From MVRV01 sp964469905 (lineage in GTDB: Bacteria; Desulfobacterota; Syntrophia; Syntrophales; Smithellaceae): a stretch of DNA of 21,297 nt. The stretch is from positions 1 to 21,297 of the forward strand of contig CAYXZW010000054.1 in the NCBI GenBank assembly GCA_964469905.1, read 5' to 3'. This document shows, piece after piece, positions 6,700 to 14,907 of the stretch. The position numbers were made by a program, and so were the translations under genes. How positions within the stretch are numbered: the stretch's first letter is position 1; each line of letters begins with the position of its first letter. Below the pieces are notes generated by a model. It was not told the DNA's origin and did no database searches. It was given only the letters and a program-made list of their open reading frames with translations.

Positions 6700-9600
6700 A
6701 AATCAGGCGTTACCTGCTCCGGTTTGTTCATGTCGGAATAGTTGCAGGACTTGAGGTCGCCGTCATATATTTTATCGGCATATTTCCAACCGACATTCCA
6801 GTCTCTGGCGGGATAGGGCTCGGTATCGGGCCGGTTTGCCCCGCCCGTTATATCGTTAGCTTCAAATTTGTCCGGAAAGGTTATCTGGAATCCCAGGCAA
6901 CCGCCGCTGGGGCAATCGAGGGCCTTGTTTGACCAACTGCAAACAGAGTCGTCACAATCATTAATATTGTCTGCCGCGCAGCACTTGTTCAGACCGCCAT
7001 CCCACCGGCAGAAGGATTTTGGTTTGCAGGTTTCCTTTTTGGCCTTGTTCCCGAAGTCCAAGGCCAGTTTTTTGGTTTTGTCGTCTTTGCTCTGACCAAA
7101 TCCCATATCCATGGTGACTTCCAGACTGCCCTCATCGCTTTTGTATTCTCTCGTCCAGTTGGTCGGCCAGAAATCCACGAGTGTGAAATTCAACTTGTTC
7201 CCTCGCAGAACAACGACTTCATCCTCACCATCCTTAACTTTTGTGCCTACCCTCAACATACGAATATTGGCTGTGCTGGAAAAATTTGGATCATTCCCGA
7301 CGAATATCTGGAAGGTCACGCGCGTGGAAGGTTTGGCGTACAGCAGAAAAAAGTTGTAGCTCTTGTTCTTTTCGAAGACATTGAGGTTATGAAAAATCTT
7401 GGTTGGATCCCCGTAGCGAGGTGTTCCTTTAACCTGGGTGTCCCTGCTGACGGCGGTGTCGATATAATATTTTCCCAGGTTGGCAATCAGGGTGCTGCGC
7501 TGCCAGATGCCCGCTCCCATCATGCGGAGGCTTTGTCCGGGATCTTTTTTCTTTCCTTCCTTTTCTTCTTCGGCGGTGTAATACTGCCGGTAAATCGGCA
7601 CACCGTAACAGTTGCGCTGATCGCACGAATTGCACCAGGTGTTGTCCTTGCAATAATCATCCCCGGCGCCGTCCTGGAACTGGTTGGGATAGACCACCGC
7701 CGTCACATAGTCGAAGGGGGCCTGAAAACAGGTCTGATCAGAACCGCACTCCATGGTCATGGTGGGCGCCAGAAAAAACTTATCTTTGTTCACCGAGATG
7801 GTGCCCTCGAAATCCGAATAGGGAAGGCTCTTGGCGCCGGCAAGCCCGGCCAGCGAGCCGTCGTTGTCGTTGAGCTCCGTCTGACGATCCACATCGGTAA
7901 AGTCTTTGGCAAAGAGTTCGGATTTTACCCCCGGATAATAGCAGTAGTCGCGCTCGACCCAGTTTTCATTGACTTCGGCTGTGCCCGGTTTAAAGAGCGG
8001 CACAATGATATAGTGGCGCAGATCCACCTTATCGAAATAGAGATTTCGCGAGTGGAAAGCGGGGGGATAGTAAAACCCGTTGGGCTGTTTCCAGCCGATA
8101 GCCGCGTTGGGCAGGATGCACTGGCCCTTATACGGGTCCTCCTTGGCTCTGGGAATGCTGAGCGCACGGAATCCAGAGCCGTACATATACTGGCTGTTGC
8201 ACTGGCCTTTGCCGCAATTATCCACGGGGAGCTTCCTGATCTGCAGATAGGCGTTATTCTCCTGGTAAACAGGACCGTCGTAAATATTATAGAGCCGCTG
8301 ATACACGCCAAACGTATCGATTGGCATGGAAATCCCCTCCGCCTTGGACAGGCAGTAACCCCTGTCCGGTGAATAGGCGCAGGCCAGGCCGTTGGGGTAT
8401 GTATTGAAGGGACCGGCCGGTGAAGCATAGGCGTTGCCGGGGTTTTCCTTTTTTGCAGGATCCCAGGGCTGCGTGTTGCCGATGAAGACGCTGTTGCGCG
8501 TCAGCGCCCAGTAACCGTTGATGACCTGATCGTAGCTACCGCCCGACACCATCGTCAATCCGCCGTTGAGCACATCGGTGAGCGCGCTGTCCGTCACCAG
8601 GAACCAGTTGGCCCGCAGCCAGATCGCCGCAAAATTCTGCTGTGCCCAGTGGAAAGACGAGGTGTAGGAATCGATGACACTGACCGGGCATTTATCAGTA
8701 TTCCCCTGGAGGCAGATGGATTGATCACAAACTTTTCCGTCACACAGGGCCGGTGTGTAATTGGCAAAATTGCTGGTATCCGGATACAGTGTGGGTTTCT
8801 GGTCATAATAGCTCTGGGCGAACTTGTTTAGAATCGGCTGCAGTTTGTAACTTTTGTTCCCATCGTGTAAATCCATAACGACACCGCCGCATGTGGCCGT
8901 GTCACCGACAGTGATTAACGAATACTGAGCGGTGGAGCAGAAGTTTCCGCGGAAAGACTTGAGCGGCGCCTTGCCATAGGGCTGATCGCGCTTTGCTCCG
9001 GGATTCTGAATTCCGGCATAACCCGACCAGCTCATGTCAGAAGAAAGGCCGCTGATCCGGGAAGGCACGATCCAGTAGCACGCCCCGCATGTTCCGGCGC
9101 CCACCGCCATATTATGGTCGAACGTATTCCAGGCGTTCGTGATCTGAAACACGGAGGGATGCATGATGTCGCTTGCGTACTGCTGGAGTTGCGCTCCGGG
9201 AGGAGGCGTTTCATTCGACGTCATGGCCATGACGCCCGGGACTTTGCGAGGATTTTGATCGCTGTCCACAGCTGCCCGGGCATGGATGCCGATATTGGCC
9301 ACGATGATATTATCCGCCTCGGTGCCGTCGGAAAGATAGTATCCGTGACCGATTGATTTCCAGCCGACGTTTCTCTCCAGGCGGACCTTCTGTGCGCCCC
9401 GCAGTTCGATCCAGTGGGTCATCGACTCATTGATCGAACAGTCTTTGACAAAGGTTCCGACCGGAACTTCCCGTGTTAAATGGAAATTGACGGGTGCATG
9501 GGCCATGCGGCCGCCCTGACCTAGCTTCTGGAATTCCACACCCTGCATCTGAAATTTGTTGAATCCCTGGCGAATGATTGTATGGCCGCCGAAGTAACTG

Positions 9601-10889
9601 TCGTCTGGAAGTTGCGTCGAATAATTATCGCCTTCAGAAACAATCCGGATATTCCTCGAAAGCAGGGCAACGGCCGCTCTTGTTTCCACTTCCTCAATAC
9701 GAAATCCGCCATTCTTCAGGCGATCGGGAATATTATGCCCATCCAGAGAATACTTCCTGCCATTGTGCGGATATTTAATCTCATTGCTGATGGCGATTTT
9801 TCTTCCATCAATTTTATCGCCGATAGGAATCTCTTCGGAATGACCGGGCAGGTAATCCGTCGTCGTCACCACGATCTTATCATTTTTCTGCCAGTCAACA
9901 TCCCTGTCCAGGATTAGCATCTGCGGTGCTTTTTGCACTGGGAGGTTTTCCGCCAGTCTTGCCCAGCTTGTACCGGAGTTGTGGAGAAGGACGATATAGC
10001 CTCCTTCCGGGCTGATGTCCTGAGTCAACCCCTGTTCGATGATAAGACTGGTGTGAAAGTCATTTGTGTCCCGGGAAACAGTTACCTCCTTTATCTCCCG
10101 GACCTCGTATTTTCCGGATTTTAGATCCTTGAAGAGCACCGGGTGTCCCTTTCCCCAATCGATGACCCGGTTGATATCAAAATGTGAAGCCCCCCTGGTT
10201 AGGGGTTTATTGTAAAAGAATACCCTGGATACATCGGCTTCCATAGGGTTCAATGAGCTTAAATCTTTCTCGTAGGTGGCTCCTTTCTTTCCGAACATCT
10301 GGATGGTCCCGCCATAGGAAAGAGCGATTACTTTGCGTCCGAAGTACGCCCGTTCCCCCAAATCGTTGTCGGTGGGAAGTTTTTGGTATTGGTAAAAATA
10401 GTCTTCAATACCCGATGGCAGTTTGTATGTGCTTTGGTCACCCTTTGACCATTGAGTCCGCGGGACTCCGCAGATCAAATCGGGATCGTTCCCGTTGCTC
10501 GTTGTCTTGCAGGTGATACCGTCGTCGGTTTCCTTGCCGTAGAGATGGAATGTCACTGTATTCCTGCTGATTGGTTCATTTACCGATCCCACAATCAGGC
10601 TGCCGTCATTTTCCACCAGAATAGATCTGGCCCAGAAATCAATTTGGGCATCCTTGAAAATCAGTTTGCCTTTAGAGTGGATGTTGACGAAGTCGTAATG
10701 ATATTCTCCCGGTCCGATGCAAACTGTAGCGTTCTTGATTTCGACAGACTGGCCTTTCTGAAAATCAGGCTTCCATGTATTCTGATCCGTGCACTCGTCG
10801 GCATAACCTGCATTACCCGGTGACGAAAACAGAAGAACTGAGATAACCGCAAGGGAAGGGACTAACCATTTTCGCCATGAAATATTCAT
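6687..10889 (-). CDS. Exported G8-domain / parallel beta-helix protein related to CEMIP/TMEM2
   Basis: A 1400-residue secreted protein. ATG at 10889 is chosen over the one at 10904 because GAGGTG stands seven bases before it and it begins a clean signal peptide (WRKW, then a hydrophobic core, cleavage near GNA27). Residues about 60-200 look like a G8 domain (ARSILVENDGSLIVGSVNEP). Residues 309-345 and 402-540 closely follow the order of animal CEMIP/TMEM2/PKHD1L1 proteins: WARLAENLPV, then GDNYS-x8-GGHTII, GVEFQKLGQGGR, PVNFHL, FVKDCSINES, SIGHGYYLSDG. The later part is a long right-handed helix-like region. The tail holds eight Cys in residues 1288-1331. Animal relatives bind or degrade hyaluronan; whether this one acts on a glycan is unknown. 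It lies between the caspase and cytochrome genes. Confidence 0.85.
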   Translation of the reverse strand: MNISWRKWLVPSLAVISVLLFSSPGNAGYADECTDQNTWKPDFQKGQSVEIKNATVCIGPGEYHYDFVNIHSKGKLIFKDAQIDFWARSILVENDGSLIVGSVNEPISRNTVTFHLYGKETDDGITCKTTSNGNDPDLICGVPRTQWSKGDQSTYKLPSGIEDYFYQYQKLPTDNDLGERAYFGRKVIALSYGGTIQMFGKKGATYEKDLSSLNPMEADVSRVFFYNKPLTRGASHFDINRVIDWGKGHPVLFKDLKSGKYEVREIKEVTVSRDTNDFHTSLIIEQGLTQDISPEGGYIVLLHNSGTSWARLAENLPVQKAPQMLILDRDVDWQKNDKIVVTTTDYLPGHSEEIPIGDKIDGRKIAISNEIKYPHNGRKYSLDGHNIPDRLKNGGFRIEEVETRAAVALLSRNIRIVSEGDNYSTQLPDDSYFGGHTIIRQGFNKFQMQGVEFQKLGQGGRMAHAPVNFHLTREVPVGTFVKDCSINESMTHWIELRGAQKVRLERNVGWKSIGHGYYLSDGTEADNIIVANIGIHARAAVDSDQNPRKVPGVMAMTSNETPPPGAQLQQYASDIMHPSVFQITNAWNTFDHNMAVGAGTCGACYWIVPSRISGLSSDMSWSGYAGIQNPGAKRDQPYGKAPLKSFRGNFCSTAQYSLITVGDTATCGGVVMDLHDGNKSYKLQPILNKFAQSYYDQKPTLYPDTSNFANYTPALCDGKVCDQSICLQGNTDKCPVSVIDSYTSSFHWAQQNFAAIWLRANWFLVTDSALTDVLNGGLTMVSGGSYDQVINGYWALTRNSVFIGNTQPWDPAKKENPGNAYASPAGPFNTYPNGLACAYSPDRGYCLSKAEGISMPIDTFGVYQRLYNIYDGPVYQENNAYLQIRKLPVDNCGKGQCNSQYMYGSGFRALSIPRAKEDPYKGQCILPNAAIGWKQPNGFYYPPAFHSRNLYFDKVDLRHYIIVPLFKPGTAEVNENWVERDYCYYPGVKSELFAKDFTDVDRQTELNDNDGSLAGLAGAKSLPYSDFEGTISVNKDKFFLAPTMTMECGSDQTCFQAPFDYVTAVVYPNQFQDGAGDDYCKDNTWCNSCDQRNCYGVPIYRQYYTAEEEKEGKKKDPGQSLRMMGAGIWQRSTLIANLGKYYIDTAVSRDTQVKGTPRYGDPTKIFHNLNVFEKNKSYNFFLLYAKPSTRVTFQIFVGNDPNFSSTANIRMLRVGTKVKDGEDEVVVLRGNKLNFTLVDFWPTNWTREYKSDEGSLEVTMDMGFGQSKDDKTKKLALDFGNKAKKETCKPKSFCRWDGGLNKCCAADNINDCDDSVCSWSNKALDCPSGGCLGFQITFPDKFEANDITGGANRPDTEPYPARDWNVGWKYADKIYDGDLKSCNYSDMNKPEQVTPDLWKE

Positions 10890-10998
10890 TTGATTGCACC
10901 TCATCTAAAGAAAATCGATTAAAATCAACCTACTTTTAAAGACGGACCTATTTGTGATGCCCGGATATGCCAAGCGGACTGGAAAACGCTGGTTGGAA

Positions 10999-12573
10999 TC
11001 AGTTGGAATTGCCTATCTGCTTTACCAGGCGTAACCCGACATTTCTAAAACCTTGCTGATGCTCCCAAAAGAAATAGCGAATCGAAGTACGCACACTACC
11101 GGTCTTGTCCATCCAACTACCACCGCGTAATGTCCGCCTTTTACCTTCTTCTGCACCGCGGGGATTCTCCCGGGGGCTTTTCTGATAATATGTTTCTGAA
11201 TATATATCCCCCGTCCATTCCCAGACATTTCCCGACATGTCATAGAACCCCAGCGCATTCGGTTTTTTTTGCCCTACCGGGCGTACCTTGTCGTCAGTAT
11301 TGGCCTCGTGCCACGCATACTCGCCAAGCCTGTTTTCAATGCTTGTCCCCGCCCATTTTATCTTTTTGCCGCCTTCGCGGGCAGCATACTCCCATTCCGC
11401 TTCCGTGGGCAGCCGGTATTTATGGCCGCCGAGATTACTCATCTCCGCAATAAAGCTCTGTACATCCGTCCAGCTTATACTTTCTACCGGACAGTTTTCT
11501 CCACAGCTTTTGAAATGAGCCGGGTTTGTCCCCATGATCTTTTTCCACTGCCCCTGGGTTACCTCGTATTTGCCGAGGTAGTAACTGTCCACACAAACTT
11601 CATGCAATGGTTTTTCCTCGTCAACCCATCCGTCACCAAAGCTGTCGCCCATCTGGAAACATCCCCCTTGAACCAGGATAAATTCCATACCGGTAACAGG
11701 GTCTTTAAAAGTATCGCCACTTTCCAAAAAAGATCTTTCTTTTGTTATTTGTTTAGTCCGTGAAGCAACAGTTTCCCTGCTGTCGGATAATTCTCTGGAA
11801 TAGTCCGCATTCCGGTTGCCGGGTACGAAGAAAAAATCACCTTCCAGAGACGACAACTCCCAGGGCACCTGCTTGCCTGACGTCTCCTGGCTCAGTCGAT
11901 GACGGACGTTTTTAAAAACCTGTTCTATAGTCCAGCCGGGTTCCTTCATATATTTTATTAATGCGGCGGCAAAAGGGCTGTTACGGCCATCACCGTCGAG
12001 GGCAACCTGGCCGGGACTGGTGGAATAGGAAATATATGACCCTTTGGGAGCACTGCCGACAATCGCCAAACCGCGACTGACAGAACGGAACTGCTGATGA
12101 AAAGGATTGTCCCGGCAGGCGTCAAGGATTATGATATTGAAGCCGTTGGCGGCATTGGCCATTTCATCAAGAATTTTACCCGCATCCACTGCTTCATACT
12201 TAATGTCCGACTCCTTGTTGATTTTGGCGCCGACGGGAATGAGATAATTGACACCGCCCACCTGAAGACCGTGGCCGGCAAAGTAAAAAAGACCTATACC
12301 GCCGCGTTTCAGACGATTGCCGAAATCCTCGATGCTGGCTTCCATCTCTTTGATATTGACGTTTTTCTTGAGAATCACTGTGAAGCCAAGTTTCTGGAGG
12401 GATGTGGCAATGTCAGAAGCATCGTTCACGGGGTTTTTCAAGGGAGAAAAACCGTAAACGGCGTTGCCGATGACCAGCGCCAAGCGCTGCTCCGACGCTG
12501 CCTGAACTGGAAAAGCCTGTATTAAGGCGAAAAGGAGAAAAACAAGAATCATTCTTCCCATGGCTGATTTCAT
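10999..12573 (-). CDS. Exported caspase-like protease fused to SUMF1/FGE-sulfatase domain
   Basis: A 524-residue protein. Residues 1-26 form a signal peptide (cleavage near VQA), placing it outside the cytoplasm. Residues about 28-250 are a caspase-like C14 domain with catalytic His101 in YFAGHG and Cys153 in LDACRDNPF. Residues about 284-518 are a SUMF1/formylglycine-generating-enzyme-type domain (GGCFQMGD, YEVTQGQW, RLPTEAEWEYAAR, NVWEWTGD, LRGGSW, GFRNVGLR). The two cysteines that in true formylglycine-generating enzymes follow GGS are replaced (GGSWMDKTGSVRTS), so that activity is not expected; the domain may bind a ligand or target. Its ATG follows AAGGAGG at a long 11 bases. It lies 75 bases after the membrane-protein gene and about 110 before the G8 gene. 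Confidence 0.9.
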   Translation of the reverse strand: MKSAMGRMILVFLLFALIQAFPVQAASEQRLALVIGNAVYGFSPLKNPVNDASDIATSLQKLGFTVILKKNVNIKEMEASIEDFGNRLKRGGIGLFYFAGHGLQVGGVNYLIPVGAKINKESDIKYEAVDAGKILDEMANAANGFNIIILDACRDNPFHQQFRSVSRGLAIVGSAPKGSYISYSTSPGQVALDGDGRNSPFAAALIKYMKEPGWTIEQVFKNVRHRLSQETSGKQVPWELSSLEGDFFFVPGNRNADYSRELSDSRETVASRTKQITKERSFLESGDTFKDPVTGMEFILVQGGCFQMGDSFGDGWVDEEKPLHEVCVDSYYLGKYEVTQGQWKKIMGTNPAHFKSCGENCPVESISWTDVQSFIAEMSNLGGHKYRLPTEAEWEYAAREGGKKIKWAGTSIENRLGEYAWHEANTDDKVRPVGQKKPNALGFYDMSGNVWEWTGDIYSETYYQKSPRENPRGAEEGKRRTLRGGSWMDKTGSVRTSIRYFFWEHQQGFRNVGLRLVKQIGNSN

Positions 12574-12603
12574 CTATATACAACCCTCCTTAACTATCGA
12601 ATT

Positions 12604-12630
12604 GGTATAACTTCATACAATAACTGTCAA
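12604..12630 (-). promoter_or_regulatory. Possible promoter before the caspase gene
   Basis: On the minus strand, a perfect TTGACA (12630-12625) is followed after 15 bases by TATACC (12609-12604). The -35 is ideal but the spacer is short, so this is a weak candidate for a second start of transcription inside the cluster. Confidence 0.3.
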
Positions 12631-12648
12631 CAAAGCGCAATAATTTGT

Positions 12649-13302
12649 CTAATATCTCCATCCCCAGAAACCGAAGGCGAGGATATTCATTATCACCGGC
12701 ACGGCATAAATGATGCTCACTGTTGTCAGTTTGGCTTTCATTGTTTTCAGGCTGATGACTAAAATTGCAAAGCAGAAAAAGTGGAAGTACCCTATCAGGA
12801 AGATCAGCCAGATACCTTTGACGGATAAATACCAGATGGGATATTCCCAGACCAGATGTCCGCCAATGTTCAGGAGACATTCGACAAAAACGCAAAAGAT
12901 AGTATAGCCAATGGCCCAGAACCATTTTTCGGGAACGCCCAATATTTTCTCTTTCTTGCTATCCGACAGGGTGTGATAGTAGATAATACCCAGCAATAGA
13001 AACATGAACATGATTTCGATATTCCAACCAACCATTGTCCGCAGGGCCGTATCGCCGGGCGTTGTCCAGAATGCCGAGCGCCCGGTAAAATGAAGTATCC
13101 AGCCGTTCCAGGTCTCGTTAAAGAAATCAACGCCGAAAATCGTCAGTCCGGCCAGTACCGCATTCCAGTCTCCACTGCGGCGCGCTTCTTTTATTTCCCG
13201 GGTGTAAACATAAAAAACTAAGGACAGGAGAGGAATTATATACCATTTGATCAGGGAAAGATCACGCAGTCCGCATAAAGCTTGTTGACTCGCTTCTGTC
13301 AT
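12649..13302 (-). CDS. Integral membrane protein, unknown family
   Basis: A 217-residue protein with a strong ribosome binding site (AGAAGGAGG, five bases before the ATG). About five to six hydrophobic helices can be seen (near 17-35, 46-64, 89-110, 126-150, 154-184 and 190-215), with many Trp, Tyr and Phe. No catalytic motif or family is recognised; conserved-looking polar residues inside the helices include Asn and Glu near 61-63 (FFNETW) and Glu and Asn near 141-145 (VECLLNIGGH). It is the first clearly real gene of the long minus-strand cluster and may be co-transcribed with the caspase gene 75 bases downstream. Confidence 0.85.
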   Translation of the reverse strand: MTEASQQALCGLRDLSLIKWYIIPLLSLVFYVYTREIKEARRSGDWNAVLAGLTIFGVDFFNETWNGWILHFTGRSAFWTTPGDTALRTMVGWNIEIMFMFLLLGIIYYHTLSDSKKEKILGVPEKWFWAIGYTIFCVFVECLLNIGGHLVWEYPIWYLSVKGIWLIFLIGYFHFFCFAILVISLKTMKAKLTTVSIIYAVPVIMNILAFGFWGWRY

Positions 13303-13315
13303 AAAAACCTCCTTC

Positions 13316-13570
13316 TCAAATATTTAAATACGGATCACCAATTTGCAAATAGTTTGCCTTTACATAATGATTCCAGCTTTCGGAAAGCCAGATGATTATA
13401 GGTAGTTCAAGATTATAATAACGGGTGGACAAACCTTTAGCCCGGGCATCACTTTTCTGTTCTTTAAGCACAAATATTTTGCCTACCTGACTGGGCACTA
13501 TAATTATGGATACTTCATGCCGCCGGAGATCATTTACTAAGTGGCTATAAGCATCGCGTTGTATATTCAC
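13316..13570 (-). CDS. Small hypothetical protein, possibly the end of a frameshifted gene
   Basis: An 84-residue frame from a GTG that lacks a ribosome binding site. Its sequence looks protein-like (VSIIIVPSQVGKIFVLKEQK; GLSTRYYNLELPIIIWLSES), and it stops 13 bases before the next gene, as in an operon. The same frame is open upstream to 13594 (YWWYIIASV before the GTG), and an adjoining frame is open from 13742 to 13545. Together they may be one broken gene of about 140 codons. No family is recognised. Confidence 0.4.
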   Translation of the reverse strand: MNIQRDAYSHLVNDLRRHEVSIIIVPSQVGKIFVLKEQKSDARAKGLSTRYYNLELPIIIWLSESWNHYVKANYLQIGDPYLNI

Positions 13571-13742
13571 GCTGGCAATTATGTACCACCAGTATCAAAT
13601 AGTCAAAGAAAATGCGGCAACGTTCTTCAGTATAACAGGCCACCAAAGCGTTCGAAGGACCATCCATGGAAAAGAAGGTGGCAAAACAGTAATTCAACTC
13701 CTCCAAAAGAGGCTTATGTTGATTAACACAAATAGGACATTT
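13545..13742 (-). pseudogene. Open frame that may be the 5' half of a frameshifted gene
   Basis: A 65-codon open frame bounded by TAG codons, without a normal start. It reads CPICVNQHKPLLEELNYCFA and onward to FFDYLIL. It overlaps the following open frame at 13545-13594, so a single-base shift there would join them. The composition is protein-like but Cys-rich and unrecognised. The opposite strand also has an open frame here, so coding is not proven. Confidence 0.25.
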
Positions 13743-13780
13743 CTAAATTGGCTGGACATCTGTTAAGATTTTCTTGACAT
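13734..13780 (+). repeat. Three spaced GGACAT/TGACAT boxes
   Basis: GGACAT occurs at 13735-13740 and 13754-13759, and TGACAT at 13775-13780, giving steps of 19 and 21 bases, about two helical turns each. The last box overlaps the -35 element of the promoter beside it. They could be binding sites of a regulator, or the end of a lost insertion sequence. Confidence 0.4.
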
Positions 13781-13802
13781 ACAAGTCCTTGTTTCCTATA
13801 CT
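13774..13802 (+). promoter_or_regulatory. Near-consensus sigma70 promoter
   Basis: A perfect TTGACA (13774-13779) is followed after exactly 17 bases by TATACT (13797-13802), one mismatch from TATAAT. Transcription would begin near 13809, about 375 bases before the zinc-ribbon gene. Confidence 0.65.
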
Positions 13803-14184
13803 TCCTTCCAAAGAAAACAAGTTTTTATCAAATCAAATCTTATCAAACCGCTCATGCATTTTCCCGCTTAAAAGACGCCATTCCGGAACAATGGGAATTT
13901 TGTCATGATCACAAACGTTACTAGTATGAAGAGAATTTTATTACACCATTAAAAGGCAAATTCAAAGTATGGGGGGGTTGTTTCCGGGAATATGAAAATA
14001 TTCATTCATTGCTTGCGAACCATTTTCACTGATTATTCAAAAATATCGTTTGTTTTATCCCCTCGATGTATCGATATCGCCGGCGCCTGTCCTTGCGGGT
14101 ACGAAAAGGTGGATTTGCGGTTAATTGCATGGTAGAAATAAAAGTTGCTGTCGTAAGTTTAACTGGAAGGAATGAGGCTGCAGT
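13803..14184 (+). other. Gene-free stretch: long leader or possible small RNA region
   Basis: No convincing gene is seen on either strand. It lies downstream of a strong promoter. It holds a direct repeat TTATCAAA (13825-13832 and 13840-13847, 15-base step), a weak stem ATTCC/GGAAT followed by TTTT near 13880-13903, and a run of seven G near 13970. It would be a 375-base leader of the zinc-ribbon gene, or could hold a small RNA. No known riboswitch is recognised. Confidence 0.35.
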
Positions 14185-14412
14185 ATGCTCAAAAATAACG
14201 GCAAATCACAACCGACTTGCTCCCGGTGCGGAAGTGATAAAATCATTTTAAAATCAAGGACGCATGTGGGCGATACCCGAATCGATGATGTGATCGGAAC
14301 GGACATGATCGGCTGTGCGGTCATTCACAAGTACCTGACCTGCGAAGCCTGCGGACAACATGTAACCCGGTCCGAATACAAAAGCTTTCAAGCAGAAGGG
14401 CACAGGGATTAG
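14185..14412 (+). CDS. Small zinc-ribbon protein
   Basis: A 75-residue protein with two CxxC pairs, C12-x2-C15 and C53-x2-C56, separated by 37 residues as in zinc ribbons. The start is supported by GAGG seven bases before the ATG. No enzyme or DNA-binding signature is seen beyond the likely zinc site. It lies 48 bases before the PpnP gene on the same strand and is probably co-transcribed with it. Function unknown. Confidence 0.75.
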   Translation: MLKNNGKSQPTCSRCGSDKIILKSRTHVGDTRIDDVIGTDMIGCAVIHKYLTCEACGQHVTRSEYKSFQAEGHRD

Positions 14413-14420
14413 GCACGCTG

Positions 14421-14436
14421 TTAACTTATTAACTTA
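14421..14436 (+). repeat. Tandem 8-bp repeat TTAACTTA x2
   Basis: Two exact head-to-tail copies of TTAACTTA lie between the zinc-ribbon gene and the PpnP gene. They may be an operator or mere low-complexity sequence. Confidence 0.35.
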
Positions 14437-14460
14437 TTGACAATGCATCGGAGGTGAATC

Positions 14461-14817
14461 ATGACTGGTAGAATTCCAGAGCGATTTGACGACGTCAGTG
14501 TAATCTGCAAAGCCAATGTTTACTATGACGGACAGGTAACAAGCTATAATATCTTATTTAAAGATGGGATGCAAAAGAGACTCGGCGTGATTCGTCCCGG
14601 AGTTTACAAGTTCAGAACAGACGACCTAGAGAGAATGGAAATAACAGCAGGAAGCTGTCGAGTGCGTCAAGCCAATGAGGGGCAATGGGTCACGTATGAG
14701 GCAGGCGCTACCTTCGTGGTGCCCGGCTGGTCCTATTTTGAAATAGCTGTGGACAAAGGTGTTGTGGAATACATCAACTCATTTGAAACGCATTTGAACA
14801 AAAAGAGCTATATTTAA
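14461..14817 (+). CDS. ppnP: Pyrimidine/purine nucleoside phosphorylase PpnP
   Basis: A 118-residue single cupin-like domain. The stretch MEITAGSCRVRQ, then WVTYEAGATFVVPGWSYFEI, lines up with Escherichia coli PpnP (YaiE, formerly DUF1255), which has an equivalent YEAGSVFNVPGHSEF. PpnP splits nucleosides with phosphate to give the free base and ribose 1-phosphate, a nucleoside salvage step in the cytoplasm. It is about 24 residues longer than the E. coli protein, mostly at the N-terminus. The ATG has a strong GGAGG six bases upstream. The activity is inferred from family membership. Confidence 0.85.
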   Translation: MTGRIPERFDDVSVICKANVYYDGQVTSYNILFKDGMQKRLGVIRPGVYKFRTDDLERMEITAGSCRVRQANEGQWVTYEAGATFVVPGWSYFEIAVDKGVVEYINSFETHLNKKSYI

Positions 14818-14907
14818 CAGGCAGACTGCCCCTGCCGTCTGGCATGGGCAGCCGACCTATTCGCAGATGAAACGCTTACTTCCGGGTGTTTGACCGGACC
14901 GTATGCC

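Noticed and set aside
7389..8372. Long plus-strand open frame (327 codons)
   Set aside because: It lies wholly antisense to the G8 gene, has no ribosome binding site and no recognisable domain; the minus-strand protein has clear family motifs.
10992..11009. Direct repeat GTTGGAAT at a 10-base step
   Set aside because: It covers the stop of the caspase gene and is too short and isolated to call a functional site.
12605..12617. Sequence like one half of a loxP site (TATAACTTCATACA)
   Set aside because: Only a half-site with two mismatches, no inverted partner at the proper spacing, and no recombinase nearby.
13581..13766. Plus-strand 61-codon open frame
   Set aside because: No ribosome binding site, no family, and it is antisense to the possible broken minus-strand gene. 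Coding on this strand cannot be excluded but is not supported.
14822..14851. Inverted repeats CAGAC/GTCTG and CTGCCC/GGGCAG between the convergent PpnP and K genes
   Set aside because: The two stems compete with each other and no T-run follows on either strand, so a terminator is not supported.
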